Shown here in pieces: positions 1-5,667 of a DNA stretch of 7,063 nucleotides. Position numbers and translations under genes: made by a program. Position 1 is the first letter of the stretch; the number at the start of each line of letters is the position of its first letter. The notes below the pieces were generated by a model. That model did no database searches, had not been told where the DNA came from, and saw only the letters and a list, made by a program, of their open reading frames with translations. Source of the DNA: Phycisphaerae bacterium (lineage in GTDB: Bacteria; Planctomycetota; Phycisphaerae; SM23-33); NCBI GenBank assembly GCA_022866005.1, contig JALHTV010000157.1, forward strand, positions 1 through 7,063, written 5' to 3'.

Positions 1-473
1 ATGTCGGTGTGCTCCTTGTAGGTGCCGCCCAGCATGGGCCCGCCCGTAAACATCACCGTCGGGATGTTCACCCGCAGCGCCGCCAGGAACATGCCCGGGG
101 TGACCTTGTCGCAGTTGGGGATGCAGATCAGCGCGTCGAACTGGTGCGCCTGGCACATGCTCTCGACGCAGTCGGCGATCAGCTCGCGCGAGGCCAGGGA
201 GTACTTCATGCCCACGTGCCCCATGGCGATGCCGTCGCAGATGGCGATGGTGTTGAAGATCACGGCCGCGCCGCTGGCGGCGCGGACCCCAGCGGCGACG
301 AACTCGCCCACCGCGTCCAGGTGCACGTGGCCGGGGACAATGTCGGTGTAGCTGTTGACCACTGCGATCAGCGGTCGGCGGAGGTCGGCGTCGGTCATGC
401 CCGTGGCCCGCATCAGGCTGCGGTGCGGCCCGCGCTGGGGGCCCTTCCTCACGTTGTCGCTACGGAATCTCAT
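1..473 (-). CDS. ilvD: Dihydroxy-acid dehydratase (IlvD), N-terminal part, cut by window edge
   Basis: IlvD dehydrates 2,3-dihydroxy-3-methylbutanoate and its isoleucine-pathway homologue to the 2-oxo acids, the third step of branched-chain amino acid synthesis, in the cytoplasm. Reading the minus strand from the ATG at 473 gives 157 codons before the edge, of about 550-560 usual for the family. Visible family blocks are SDNVRKGPQRGPHR near the N-terminus, AVVNSYTDIVPGHVHL (residues 37-52), ICDGIAMGH (78-86, Asp80 being the expected metal ligand), PNCDKVTPGM (119-128, Cys121 the expected Fe-S ligand) and GGPM (144-147). The VPGHVHL stretch resembles the E. coli-type enzyme, which lacks the extra Cys of the [2Fe-2S] subgroup; cluster type is inferred. 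A GAGG ribosome binding site (complement of 479-482) sits 5 bases before the start. The start overlaps the preceding gene by 14 bases, suggesting translational coupling. Motif 1 and the C-terminal two thirds lie outside the window. Confidence 0.95.
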   Translation of the reverse strand, partial: MRFRSDNVRKGPQRGPHRSLMRATGMTDADLRRPLIAVVNSYTDIVPGHVHLDAVGEFVAAGVRAASGAAVIFNTIAICDGIAMGHVGMKYSLASRELIADCVESMCQAHQFDALICIPNCDKVTPGMFLAALRVNIPTVMFTGGPMLGGTYKEHTD

Positions 474-825
474 GGTCGCCTCGCGGGTCGCAGCCGGTGT
501 TTTCCAGGTATTCGGCTGCGGCCTTCATCGTTGGGAAGTGCTCGATGGCCGTCAGGACGTAGTTGAGCGTGGAGTTGTCGCGCAGGGAGCGGATCTTGAG
601 AAAGTCCGGGTCGCGCGAGAGCTTCCGCAAGTCGTCCAGGCTGCGGTAGGCGATCAGCCCGCAATACTGCTGCGTGCAGGCGCCCAGGTAGACCATCCGC
701 GTCAGGCCGTACAGCAGCACCTTGGCGTCGTAGCGGTCCAGAATGGGCTGGACGGCGCGGAGGTAGCGGGCGTAGTCGGCTTCCTTGCCGGGGACCAGGT
801 CAAACAGGTTGAGCACGACGATCAC
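460..825 (-). CDS. Small dimeric alpha/beta-barrel-like protein (DUF1330-like), unknown function
   Basis: This 121-residue cytoplasmic protein begins MIVVLNLFDLVPGKEADYARY, a beta strand followed by the G-x-E-x-x-Y-x-x-Y pattern common in ferredoxin-like dimeric alpha/beta-barrel proteins (DUF1330, EthD and related families). A second half, GLIAYRSLDDLRKLSRDPDF then IRSLRDNSTLNYVLTAIEHFP, fits the second beta-alpha-beta unit. The family placement is by pattern only; no catalytic residues are identifiable. Cys50 and Cys55 lie close together (GACTQQYC), perhaps by chance. The start is a GTG at 825, chosen because GGAGGGAG (complement of 833-840) lies 7-10 bases upstream. The gene is first in a two-gene minus-strand unit and its stop codon lies inside ilvD, overlapping by 14 bases, so the two are almost certainly co-transcribed. 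A link to branched-chain amino acid synthesis is only suggested by that coupling. Confidence 0.8.
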   Translation of the reverse strand: MIVVLNLFDLVPGKEADYARYLRAVQPILDRYDAKVLLYGLTRMVYLGACTQQYCGLIAYRSLDDLRKLSRDPDFLKIRSLRDNSTLNYVLTAIEHFPTMKAAAEYLENTGCDPRGDHEIP

Positions 826-894
826 GGTTTGTCTCCCTCCCCGGGCCGATGCCGGGCGCGTCGGATCGGTCCGGTGCGGGCCAGCGGCCCAGAC

Positions 895-923
895 ACACTA
901 CGGGCGGCGGCGGCCTTTGACAA
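895..923 (-). promoter_or_regulatory. Candidate sigma-70 promoter for the minus-strand DUF1330-like/ilvD unit
   Basis: On the minus strand TTGTCA (complement of 918-923, 5 of 6 consensus matches) is followed after 17 bases by TAGTGT (complement of 895-900), which keeps the three strongest -10 positions (T, A and final T). Transcription would start near 888, giving a leader of roughly 60 bases before the GTG at 825. No branched-chain attenuator or T-box sequence is visible in that short leader. Confidence 0.4.
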
Positions 924-931
924 CAGGTTTC

Positions 932-979
932 CCGCCTTCGCCCTCCGTCGCTGACGCTGCGGAGGGCTTCCGCCTTCGC
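932..979. repeat. Small palindromic intergenic repeat flanked by direct repeats
   Basis: An 8-base inverted repeat, GCCCTCCG (940-947) and CGGAGGGC (960-967), encloses a 12-base loop, TCGCTGACGCTG. It is bracketed by an exact 10-base direct repeat, CCGCCTTCGC, at 932-941 and 970-979. The symmetry resembles a REP-type extragenic element. Only one copy of this exact arrangement is in the window, although CTTCGCTCC also recurs in the inverted-repeat cluster after the tRNA (4547-4554 region). No T-run follows the stem on either strand, so a terminator is unlikely. Confidence 0.45.
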
Positions 980-1223
980 TCCTGGGTCGGCGGACATGCC
1001 GGTGGGCAAGCCCGCGTGCGCTCGGGCCGTGGGGGGTGCCTAGTTGCCCTGGTGCCTGTCTGTGGCTTGGACCGATAGGGAGGATAGCGTCCCCCCGGTG
1101 GGATTGACCTTGACAAAGCCGGGCTGATTCAAGAGCCTAGCGGGGTGTGGGCGGTGCGGAAGGGCGTCGGGCCTCGTGGGCTCCCCCCCGGCCGGCCCAC
1201 CCAGGCGCCGCAGGGAGGCTGCC

Positions 1224-1721
1224 ATGAACGCACGACGCGTTGTCGGCGTGGTGCTGGTGACCGCGGCGATGGCGGTCGCCGGCTGTAATGGCGACAAGAA
1301 GGTCGAGGGCTCAGGCGACTCGTCCGCCAAGGCGTCGATAGAGCTGGTAACCATGGCCCGTCCGCCGATCCCCGACCTGCCGGTGCCCATCGGGTTCGAC
1401 CTGGATCAGGGCCGCAGCCGGAACCTCGCCGCGGCGGGCGTCCGCTGGGTGGACCACCTGTACAAGGGCAAGGCCGACAAGTTCGCGGTGGCCCGGTTCT
1501 ACCGGAAGCAGATGCCGCTGAGCCGCTGGACGCTGGTCACGGAGCTGTTCGCCAAGGGCAACTTGACGCTCGACTTCGAGAGGCAATCCGACCGCTGCCA
1601 CGTCACGGTGTCCGACGGCAGCCTGTTCCACCCCACCTACGTCCGGGTCGAGTTGTGGACGGCCGGGCGCGTCCCGGATGTCCCCCGGCCGGCGTCCACG
1701 GAGAAAAGGGAACGCGAGTAG
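1224..1721 (+). CDS. Predicted lipoprotein of unknown function
   Basis: This 165-residue protein is probably a lipid-anchored envelope protein. MNARR is followed by a hydrophobic stretch (residues 6-18) and a lipobox VAGC, with Cys21 as the lipidated residue; a polar, Gly/Ser-rich linker follows to about residue 37. The mature domain contains PIPDLPVPIGFDLDQGRSRN (48-67), GVRWVDHLYKG, an alpha-helical FAVARFYRKQMPLSRWTLV segment and two beta-like blocks, NLTLDFERQSDRCHVTVSD and YVRVELW. I do not recognise a named family; comparable lipoproteins are, from memory, seen in planctomycete-like genomes, which is unverified. The ATG at 1224 is preferred over an in-frame GTG at 1176 because AGGGAGG (1212-1218) lies 5 bases upstream and a clean signal peptide starts there. 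The TPR gene begins 12 bases after the stop, so both are probably one transcription unit. Confidence 0.8.
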   Translation: MNARRVVGVVLVTAAMAVAGCNGDKKVEGSGDSSAKASIELVTMARPPIPDLPVPIGFDLDQGRSRNLAAAGVRWVDHLYKGKADKFAVARFYRKQMPLSRWTLVTELFAKGNLTLDFERQSDRCHVTVSDGSLFHPTYVRVELWTAGRVPDVPRPASTEKRERE

Positions 1722-1733
1722 TCAGAGTACGCG

Positions 1734-2381
1734 ATGAAAGCCCAACGACGTCACGACCTCCAGCATAACATCCTGGGCGCCGAGCTGGCCAAAAGTGTCG
1801 AATTCATCCGGCGACGCAGGACGGTCATCGTCTGGAGCGCCGTGTTGGCGGCGGTGGTGCTGCTGGCTACCACCTATGCCGTCCGCAGCGCCCAGAACAA
1901 GGAGCGTTCCCTCCAGGCCACCTACGACCGCCTGGTGACCCTGGGGACGGTGACCCCCCAGGAGTTCCTGGACGGGATGAAGTCCCTGGCCGAGTCCTCC
2001 AACGACCGCCTGGCCGCCCTGGCGACGGTGCAGGTGGGGAAGTATTACGCCGCGCAGTTCTCGGCGGCGGGAGGGGTGTCGACCGATCTGCGGCAGCGGG
2101 ACCTGAGCGATCAGGCCGCGGCCTACTACCGCCGGGCTATCGAGAAGTTCCCCACCGAGCGCCTGGCCGTCGCGGAGGCGCATCTGGGGATGGCCAGACT
2201 CGCCGAGGGCGCCGGTGACCTCGCCACCGCTGCCCAGGAGTACAAGACCGTCAAGGACATGGCCGACCTGGCCGGGATGCCTCCCCCTCAGGAGGCCGCC
2301 GAAGGTCTGGACCGCCTGGACCGCATCAAGACACCGGTCCGCATGGCCACCACCAGCTCCGCCCCCGCCAAGAGCGACTAG
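1734..2381 (+). CDS. Single-pass membrane TPR protein, YfgM/TPR_21-like
   Basis: This 215-residue protein has a short basic N-terminus ending in RRRR (26-29), one transmembrane helix (about 31-50, VIVWSAVLAAVVLLATTYAV), then an extracytoplasmic helical domain. The charge pattern predicts N-in/C-out. Segments DRLAALATVQVGKYYAAQ (91-107), SDQAAAYYRRAIEKFPTERL (125-144) and AEAHLGMARLAEGAGDLATA (147-166) look like degenerate tetratricopeptide helices. The architecture is that of YfgM-type proteins, which act as periplasmic chaperone or Sec-translocon partners in E. coli; that role here is inferred. The C-terminal tail (from about 199) is disordered and Ser/Pro/Ala-rich. The gene starts 12 bases after the lipoprotein gene and has only a weak ribosome binding site, so coupling to the upstream gene is plausible. 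The two could form an envelope-associated pair. A candidate terminator follows at 2437-2466. Confidence 0.82.
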   Translation: MKAQRRHDLQHNILGAELAKSVEFIRRRRTVIVWSAVLAAVVLLATTYAVRSAQNKERSLQATYDRLVTLGTVTPQEFLDGMKSLAESSNDRLAALATVQVGKYYAAQFSAAGGVSTDLRQRDLSDQAAAYYRRAIEKFPTERLAVAEAHLGMARLAEGAGDLATAAQEYKTVKDMADLAGMPPPQEAAEGLDRLDRIKTPVRMATTSSAPAKSD

Positions 2382-2436
2382 CCCGCACTTAGCGGCCAGT
2401 AGCCCCCAGCCATTACCCGGGAACCCGTCGCGATGT

Positions 2437-2466
2437 CACTGCGCTGCCGGCATGCGGTGGGTTTTT
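2437..2466 (+). terminator. Candidate intrinsic terminator after the TPR gene
   Basis: CACTGCG (2437-2443) pairs with TGCGGTG (2453-2459), including two G-T wobbles. The 9-base loop itself contains TGCCGGCA. The stem is followed by GG and five T residues (2462-2466). This is the best hairpin-plus-T-run in the window, though the stem is modest. It would end the lipoprotein-TPR transcript before the corrinoid-protein promoter. Confidence 0.45.
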
Positions 2467-2477
2467 CCCCTATCGTG

Positions 2478-2506
2478 TTTACACTCCCCGGCGGTTCCGA
2501 TACCCT
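2478..2506 (+). promoter_or_regulatory. Candidate sigma-70 promoter for the corrinoid-protein gene
   Basis: TTTACA (2478-2483, 5 of 6 matches) is separated by 17 bases from TACCCT (2501-2506), which keeps T, A and the final T of the -10 consensus. The predicted start near 2513 leaves a leader of about 90 bases. I saw no cobalamin-riboswitch B12 box in the leader. Its position right after a candidate terminator supports independent transcription. Confidence 0.4.
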
Positions 2507-2601
2507 ACGCACTTCGTTGTCTGCCCGTGGCCCGCAGGGTCGGTGGGCACGTGGAAATGGCTGGCCCCAGTGCGGAGCACATCGCAGGGAGACTGTGCGG
2601 C

Positions 2602-3225
2602 ATGGTTGATTTGCAGGCGTTGGCCGAGGCGCTGATCCGGGGCGACCGCAACACGGTCGTCAAGCTCACCGAGCGGGCCCTGAGCGAAGGCCTGGCCCCC
2701 GCCGAGGTGCTCAACAGGGGGCTGATCGCCGGCATGGACATCGTCGGCCGGCGGTTCAAGGCCAACGAGATCTACGTGCCGGAGGTGCTCATCGCCGCTC
2801 GGGCGATGAAGGGCGCCATGGAAGTGCTGGAGCCGCGCCTGAAGGCGGCCGGCGTGCAGCCGGTCGCCACGGTGGTGCTGGGCACGGTCAAGGGCGACCT
2901 GCACGACATCGGCAAGAACCTCGTGTCGATGATGCTGACCGGCGGCGGGCTGAAGGTCGTGGACGTCGGCATCGACGTGGCGCCGGAGAAGTTCGTCGAC
3001 GCCTGCAAAATCCACAAGGCCCAGCTCTGTGCCATGAGCGCCCTGCTGACCACGACCATGCCGCAGATGGCCGCGGTGGTGCAGGCGGTCAAGGACGCCG
3101 GCATGTCGGTCAGGACCATGATCGGCGGCGCCCCGGTGACGCAGACGTACGCCGACGAGATCGGCGCCGCCGGCTATGCCCCCGACGCTGCCAGCGCCGT
3201 CGACCTGGCCAAAAGCCTGCTGTAG
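2602..3225 (+). CDS. Corrinoid (cobalamin)-binding methyl-carrier protein
   Basis: This 207-residue protein has the two-domain build of methyltransferase corrinoid proteins (MtbC/MtmC/MtaC type and the MetH B12 module). An N-terminal helical cap (1-85, with VDLQALAEALIRGD and YVPEVLIAARAMKGAM) is followed by a Rossmann-like B12 domain. The base-off/His-on signature DxHxxG is present as D99, H101 and G104 in KGDLHDIGKN, with H101 the expected lower cobalt ligand; SALLTTTM (146-153) and GGAPVT (175-180) complete the binding site. Such proteins shuttle methyl groups between a substrate-specific methyltransferase and a second methyltransferase acting on CoM, tetrahydrofolate or homocysteine. No partner gene is visible here, so the substrate is unknown. 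The ATG at 2602 fits the family N-terminus and has AGGGAG 10 bases upstream. In-frame alternatives exist at 2557 (ATG) and 2551 (GTG). Confidence 0.92.
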   Translation: MVDLQALAEALIRGDRNTVVKLTERALSEGLAPAEVLNRGLIAGMDIVGRRFKANEIYVPEVLIAARAMKGAMEVLEPRLKAAGVQPVATVVLGTVKGDLHDIGKNLVSMMLTGGGLKVVDVGIDVAPEKFVDACKIHKAQLCAMSALLTTTMPQMAAVVQAVKDAGMSVRTMIGGAPVTQTYADEIGAAGYAPDAASAVDLAKSLL

Positions 3226-3248
3226 CGTCGTACCCGCAGGACCTTCCC

Positions 3249-3295
3249 GGCCCGCGCCCGGTGGACGCGTCCACTCGCGTCGGCCGGGGCGGGCC
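3249..3295. repeat. Nested inverted repeat between the corrinoid and rluD-like genes
   Basis: A perfect 14-base palindrome, GTGGACGCGTCCAC (3261-3274), sits inside an outer inverted repeat, GGCCCGC (3249-3255) and GCGGGCC (3289-3295). It occupies most of the 97-base gap after the corrinoid-protein stop codon. No T-run follows, so a standard intrinsic terminator is not supported. It could be a structured mRNA end, a Rho-related barrier or a protein-binding site. Confidence 0.4.
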
Positions 3296-3322
3296 GCGTG
3301 ATTGAGCAGGACCGCCAGCACC

Positions 3323-4450
3323 ATGCGCAAGCGAAAGCACGACAGCTCCCAGCCGCCCCAGCCCCTCCAGGATATGGAGGTCGTCGAGACGCCCATCGAG
3401 GCCGAGGCCGAGGACGGCCTGGAGCACCTCCGCATCGACGTCCGCCGCGCCTTGCCCGACCGCCGGCTGGACAAATACCTCACCGCGCGGCTGGGCAAGG
3501 ACATCTCCCGCACGGCGCTTCAGCAGTACATCCGCGAGGGCAACGTCACGGTGAACGACCGGACGGTCCGGCCCAGCTACGTCCTCCGCACCGGGGACCG
3601 GATCGACATGATGCTGCCGCCGGTGAGGCCCAAGGAGATTCCCCCCGAGCCGATTGCGCTCGAGGTGGTCTACGAGGACCAGGACATGCTGGCTATCAAC
3701 AAGCAGGCCAACCTCATCGTGCATCCGGCCCGCGGCAACTGGACCGGCACGCTGGTCAACGCCCTGGCGTACTACTTCCGCCTGAACTGGCGGGACATCT
3801 CCGAGCTGCCGACCCGTGGGGGGGTCTGTCGGCCGGGCATCGTCCACCGGCTGGACCGCGACACCACGGGCATCATGCTCATCGCCAAGAGCGAACTGGC
3901 CCTGTGGCGGCTGGGGAGGCAGTTCGAGCTGCGGAAGATCCACAAGACCTACACCGCCCTCGTGCACGGGGTGCCGCCGGCGGAGGAGGACGTGATCGAC
4001 GCGCCCATCGGCAAGCATCCCAAGATTCGCGAGAGGTACGCCGTGCACCGCGACACCGGCCGGCCGTATCCGGTGACCGGCAAGGAGGCCGTCACGCGCT
4101 ACAAGGTGCTCCAGCGCTTCCCGCGCGTGGGGGCCTGCCGGGCGGGCTTTGCGCTGGTGGAGCTGTACCCCCAGACGGGCCGGACGCATCAGCTCCGCGT
4201 GCACATGAGCTACATCGGCCACCCGATTGTCGGTGACCGCATGTACGGCGGCGGGCCGGTCTATCGCAGCCAGCTCCAAGTCCGCCCCGACGTGGCCGAG
4301 GGACCGCTGATCACCCGCCAGGCCCTGCACGCCCACACCATCGAATTCCGCCACCCCCGGACGGGTAAGGAGATGATCCTGACGGCGCCCTGGCCGGCGG
4401 ACTTCGTCGCTGCGCTCGAGGAGTTGCAGCGACTCAGCGAGGAGGTATAA
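3323..4450 (+). CDS. rluD: RluA/RluD-family 23S rRNA pseudouridine synthase
   Basis: This enzyme isomerises specific uridines in RNA to pseudouridine; RluD members act on the helix-69 loop of 23S rRNA during ribosome assembly. The 375-residue product has a charged, likely disordered N-terminal extension (1-45), an S4 RNA-binding domain (about 47-95, RRLDKYLTARLGKDISRTAL then GNVTVNDRTVRPSYVLRTGD) and the catalytic domain. The active-site motif HRLDRDTTG is at 175-183 with Asp178 as the catalytic residue; RTHQLRVH (287-294) and RQALHAH (332-338) are further family motifs. It is somewhat longer than the roughly 320 residues of typical RluD because of the extension and a short insert at 152-166. 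The start is uncertain: ATG 3323 is favoured, with in-frame TTG 3302 and ATG 3374 possible, none with a strong ribosome binding site. Exact target specificity (RluD, RluC or RluA type) is not proven. Its stop codon lies inside the tRNA promoter. Confidence 0.92.
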   Translation: MRKRKHDSSQPPQPLQDMEVVETPIEAEAEDGLEHLRIDVRRALPDRRLDKYLTARLGKDISRTALQQYIREGNVTVNDRTVRPSYVLRTGDRIDMMLPPVRPKEIPPEPIALEVVYEDQDMLAINKQANLIVHPARGNWTGTLVNALAYYFRLNWRDISELPTRGGVCRPGIVHRLDRDTTGIMLIAKSELALWRLGRQFELRKIHKTYTALVHGVPPAEEDVIDAPIGKHPKIRERYAVHRDTGRPYPVTGKEAVTRYKVLQRFPRVGACRAGFALVELYPQTGRTHQLRVHMSYIGHPIVGDRMYGGGPVYRSQLQVRPDVAEGPLITRQALHAHTIEFRHPRTGKEMILTAPWPADFVAALEELQRLSEEV

Positions 4451-4451
4451 T
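4424..4451 (+). promoter_or_regulatory. Promoter of the tRNA-Val gene, inside the end of the rluD-like gene
   Basis: A perfect -10 element, TATAAT (4446-4451), overlaps the TAA stop codon (4448-4450) of the pseudouridine synthase gene. TTGCAG (4424-4429), with only TTG matching well, lies 16 bases upstream. Transcription would begin near 4458, about 9 bases before the tRNA. A 13-base palindrome, TGCACC-C-GGTGCA (4451-4463), spans the predicted start point. Confidence 0.65.
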
Positions 4452-4466
4452 GCACCCGGTGCACGC

Positions 4467-4540
4467 GGGCGATTAGCTCAGTTGGCTAGAGCGTGCGGAT
4501 CACACCCGCAAGGTCAAAGGTTCGAGCCCTTTATCGCCCA
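4467..4540 (+). tRNA. tRNA-Val (anticodon CAC)
   Basis: The 74 bases fold into a complete cloverleaf. The acceptor stem GGGCGAT/ATCGCCC is fully paired, as are the D stem GCTC/GAGC, anticodon stem TGCGG/CCGCA and T stem AAAGG/CCTTT with T loop TTCGAGC. The anticodon loop ATCACAC gives U33 and anticodon CAC (4499-4501), decoding the valine codon GUG. The discriminator is A73, as expected for tRNA-Val. The 3' CCA is not encoded (TCC follows) and must be added after transcription. It has its own promoter and is followed at once by an inverted-repeat cluster. Confidence 0.97.
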
Positions 4541-4600
4541 TCCTGCTTCGCTCCCGTACGGGAGCTTCGCAGGACGGGGTCCTGCGAAGAGGAGCGCAGC
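4541..4600 (+). repeat. Overlapping, mutually exclusive inverted repeats between tRNA-Val and the pectate lyase gene
   Basis: Hairpin A (4541-4574) starts on the base after the tRNA: TCCTGC pairs with GCAGGA, a TTC/TTC internal loop follows, and the 16-base palindrome GCTCCCGTACGGGAGC (4550-4565) forms the top. Hairpin B (4565-4589) is a perfect 11-base-pair stem, CTTCGCAGGAC/GTCCTGCGAAG, with loop GGG, and uses the 3' arm of A. With B formed, 4545-4554 can pair with 4591-4600 (nine of ten positions), covering the AGGAG ribosome binding site (4590-4594) of the next gene. No T-run follows, so a standard terminator is not indicated. It may be a two-state RNA leader or a repeat element. Confidence 0.6.
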
Positions 4601-4603
4601 CCG

Positions 4604-5593
4604 ATGTGGAGAACCACCTGCCTTGGCCTGGTGGTCGCGTGTGTGATTGTGGCCGGTGGCCGCGCCCGACCGGGCGGTCCAGCGAGCAAGCCGGCTGCGA
4701 GCCAGCCGACCTCGGCGTCGGCTGAGACGGTCGGCCTGATTGGCTTTGCCGCCGTGGCGGCTGAGGGGCAGGAGGGCACCACGGGCGGGACCGGGGGCCC
4801 GGAGGTTACCGTGGCGACGGCGGAGGAGTTCCTCGCGGCGATTCAGGGCGACCAGCCGCGGGTGGTCCGCATCGCCGGCCCGATCGTGCTGCCTGCGGGC
4901 ATGCATCGGGTGGGCAGCAACAAGTCCATCCTCGGGGTGGGCGGCACGGCGCGGTTCCGGAGAGGCGGCCTGGCGATCTCCGGCGCCAGCAACGTCATCA
5001 TCCGCAACATCGCCTTCCGCGACGCCACCGAGGACGCGATCACCATCACCGACCGCGCCCATCACGTCTGGGTCGACCACTGCGACCTGGCCGCGGCTGG
5101 GGACGGGCTGATCGACATCGTGTGCCAGGCGTCCTACGTCACCGTGTCCTGGTGCCGCTTCTCGAATCACCTCAAGACCATGCTGATCGGCAACGACCCC
5201 CGGCTGACCGCCGACTCCGGCTTCCTGAAGGTCACCCTCCACCACAACTGGTTCGACGGCACCGAGGGTCGTCATCCCCGCGTGCGGTTCGGCCAGGTGC
5301 ACGCGTTCAACAATTTCTACGAGCGCAACAGCTACGGCATCGTCTCGAACATGCGGGCCCAGGTGGTGGTGGAGGGCAACTACTTCCTGGCCGTTCCCCG
5401 CCCCACGCTCATCCGCTACCGCGACCCCGAGGGTGGGGAGCTGCGTCTGCGGGATAACGTCTTCAGAGGCAGCGGCCGCCCGCGAGCGACCGGGCGGGCC
5501 TTCGACCCCAAGACTTGCTACCCCTACGAGCTGGACAAGGCCGCCCAAGTGCCGGGCCTCGTCCGCAAGGGCGCCGGCGTGGGCAAGCTCTGA
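4604..5593 (+). CDS. Secreted pectate lyase, polysaccharide lyase family 1
   Basis: Pectate lyases cleave polygalacturonate by calcium-dependent beta-elimination outside the cytoplasm. The 329-residue product has a Sec-type signal (MWRTTCLGLVVACVIVAGG) and a low-complexity Pro/Ser/Ala linker to about 41. The right-handed beta-helix domain follows from GLIGFAAVA (44) and GTTGGTGG (58-65). Key family residues, by analogy with Bacillus subtilis Pel, are all present: VWVDH (155-159, Asp158) and DGLID (167-171, Asp167 and Asp171) for calcium, Lys191 in SNHLKTMLIG, and RHPRVRFG (223-230) with Arg223 the expected catalytic base and Arg228 its companion. VHAFNNFY (232-239) is the next conserved strand. 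The ATG at 4604 is chosen because AGGAG (4590-4594) lies 9 bases upstream and a signal peptide begins there; the frame is open further up into the tRNA. It has no pectin-use neighbours here. Substrate could be another uronan. Confidence 0.92.
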   Translation: MWRTTCLGLVVACVIVAGGRARPGGPASKPAASQPTSASAETVGLIGFAAVAAEGQEGTTGGTGGPEVTVATAEEFLAAIQGDQPRVVRIAGPIVLPAGMHRVGSNKSILGVGGTARFRRGGLAISGASNVIIRNIAFRDATEDAITITDRAHHVWVDHCDLAAAGDGLIDIVCQASYVTVSWCRFSNHLKTMLIGNDPRLTADSGFLKVTLHHNWFDGTEGRHPRVRFGQVHAFNNFYERNSYGIVSNMRAQVVVEGNYFLAVPRPTLIRYRDPEGGELRLRDNVFRGSGRPRATGRAFDPKTCYPYELDKAAQVPGLVRKGAGVGKL

Positions 5594-5639
5594 TCGGCCC
5601 CGTTGCCCCCCAGGGCCCCCGCCCCGACCTGTATTGGAG

Positions 5640-5667
5640 TTGACCGGCGCCCGGGACGATCTATACT
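5640..5667 (+). promoter_or_regulatory. Sigma-70 promoter of the T-box/aspS transcript
   Basis: TTGACC (5640-5645, 5 of 6 matches) is separated by 16 bases from TATACT (5662-5667, 5 of 6 matches). It is the best complete promoter in the window. The predicted start near 5674 lies just before the first bases of the T-box Stem I and about 360 bases before the aspS start codon. Confidence 0.75.

Larger units (their letters stand above)
826..1223. other. Non-coding divergent intergenic region
   Basis: About 400 bases separate the divergent minus- and plus-strand units. The region holds the minus-strand promoter candidate (895-923) and a palindromic repeat (932-979). The short open frames crossing it are low-complexity Arg/Pro/Gly-rich and have no ribosome binding sites. 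A TTGACA at 1110-1115 has no acceptable -10 at normal spacing, so the promoter of the lipoprotein gene is not resolved. No tRNA, rRNA or known riboswitch signature is seen between 980 and 1210. Confidence 0.6.

Noticed and set aside
1104..1138. TTGACC/TTGACA as a promoter for the lipoprotein gene
   Set aside because: No acceptable -10 lies at 15-19 bases from either hexamer; the nearest options are ATTCAA or CCTAGC at poor spacing.
2507..2601. Cobalamin riboswitch ahead of the corrinoid-protein gene
   Set aside because: The leader is under 100 bases and shows no B12-box or related conserved sequence.
2479..3513. Minus-strand open frame of 344 codons opposite the corrinoid-protein gene
   Set aside because: The plus frame has the DxHxxG corrinoid motif and family fold; the antisense frame is His/Arg-rich without known features.
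3110..4354. Minus-strand open frame of 414 codons opposite the rluD-like gene
   Set aside because: The plus strand carries all pseudouridine-synthase motifs; the antisense product has shadow-type composition and no motif.
4541..4589. Intrinsic terminator after tRNA-Val
   Set aside because: The hairpins are strong but no T-run follows either one; the sequence runs directly into a ribosome binding site.
4493..4603. N-terminal extension of the pectate lyase into the tRNA
   Set aside because: The frame is open upstream, but it would overlap the tRNA and hairpins; the ATG at 4604 has a good ribosome binding site and begins a signal peptide.
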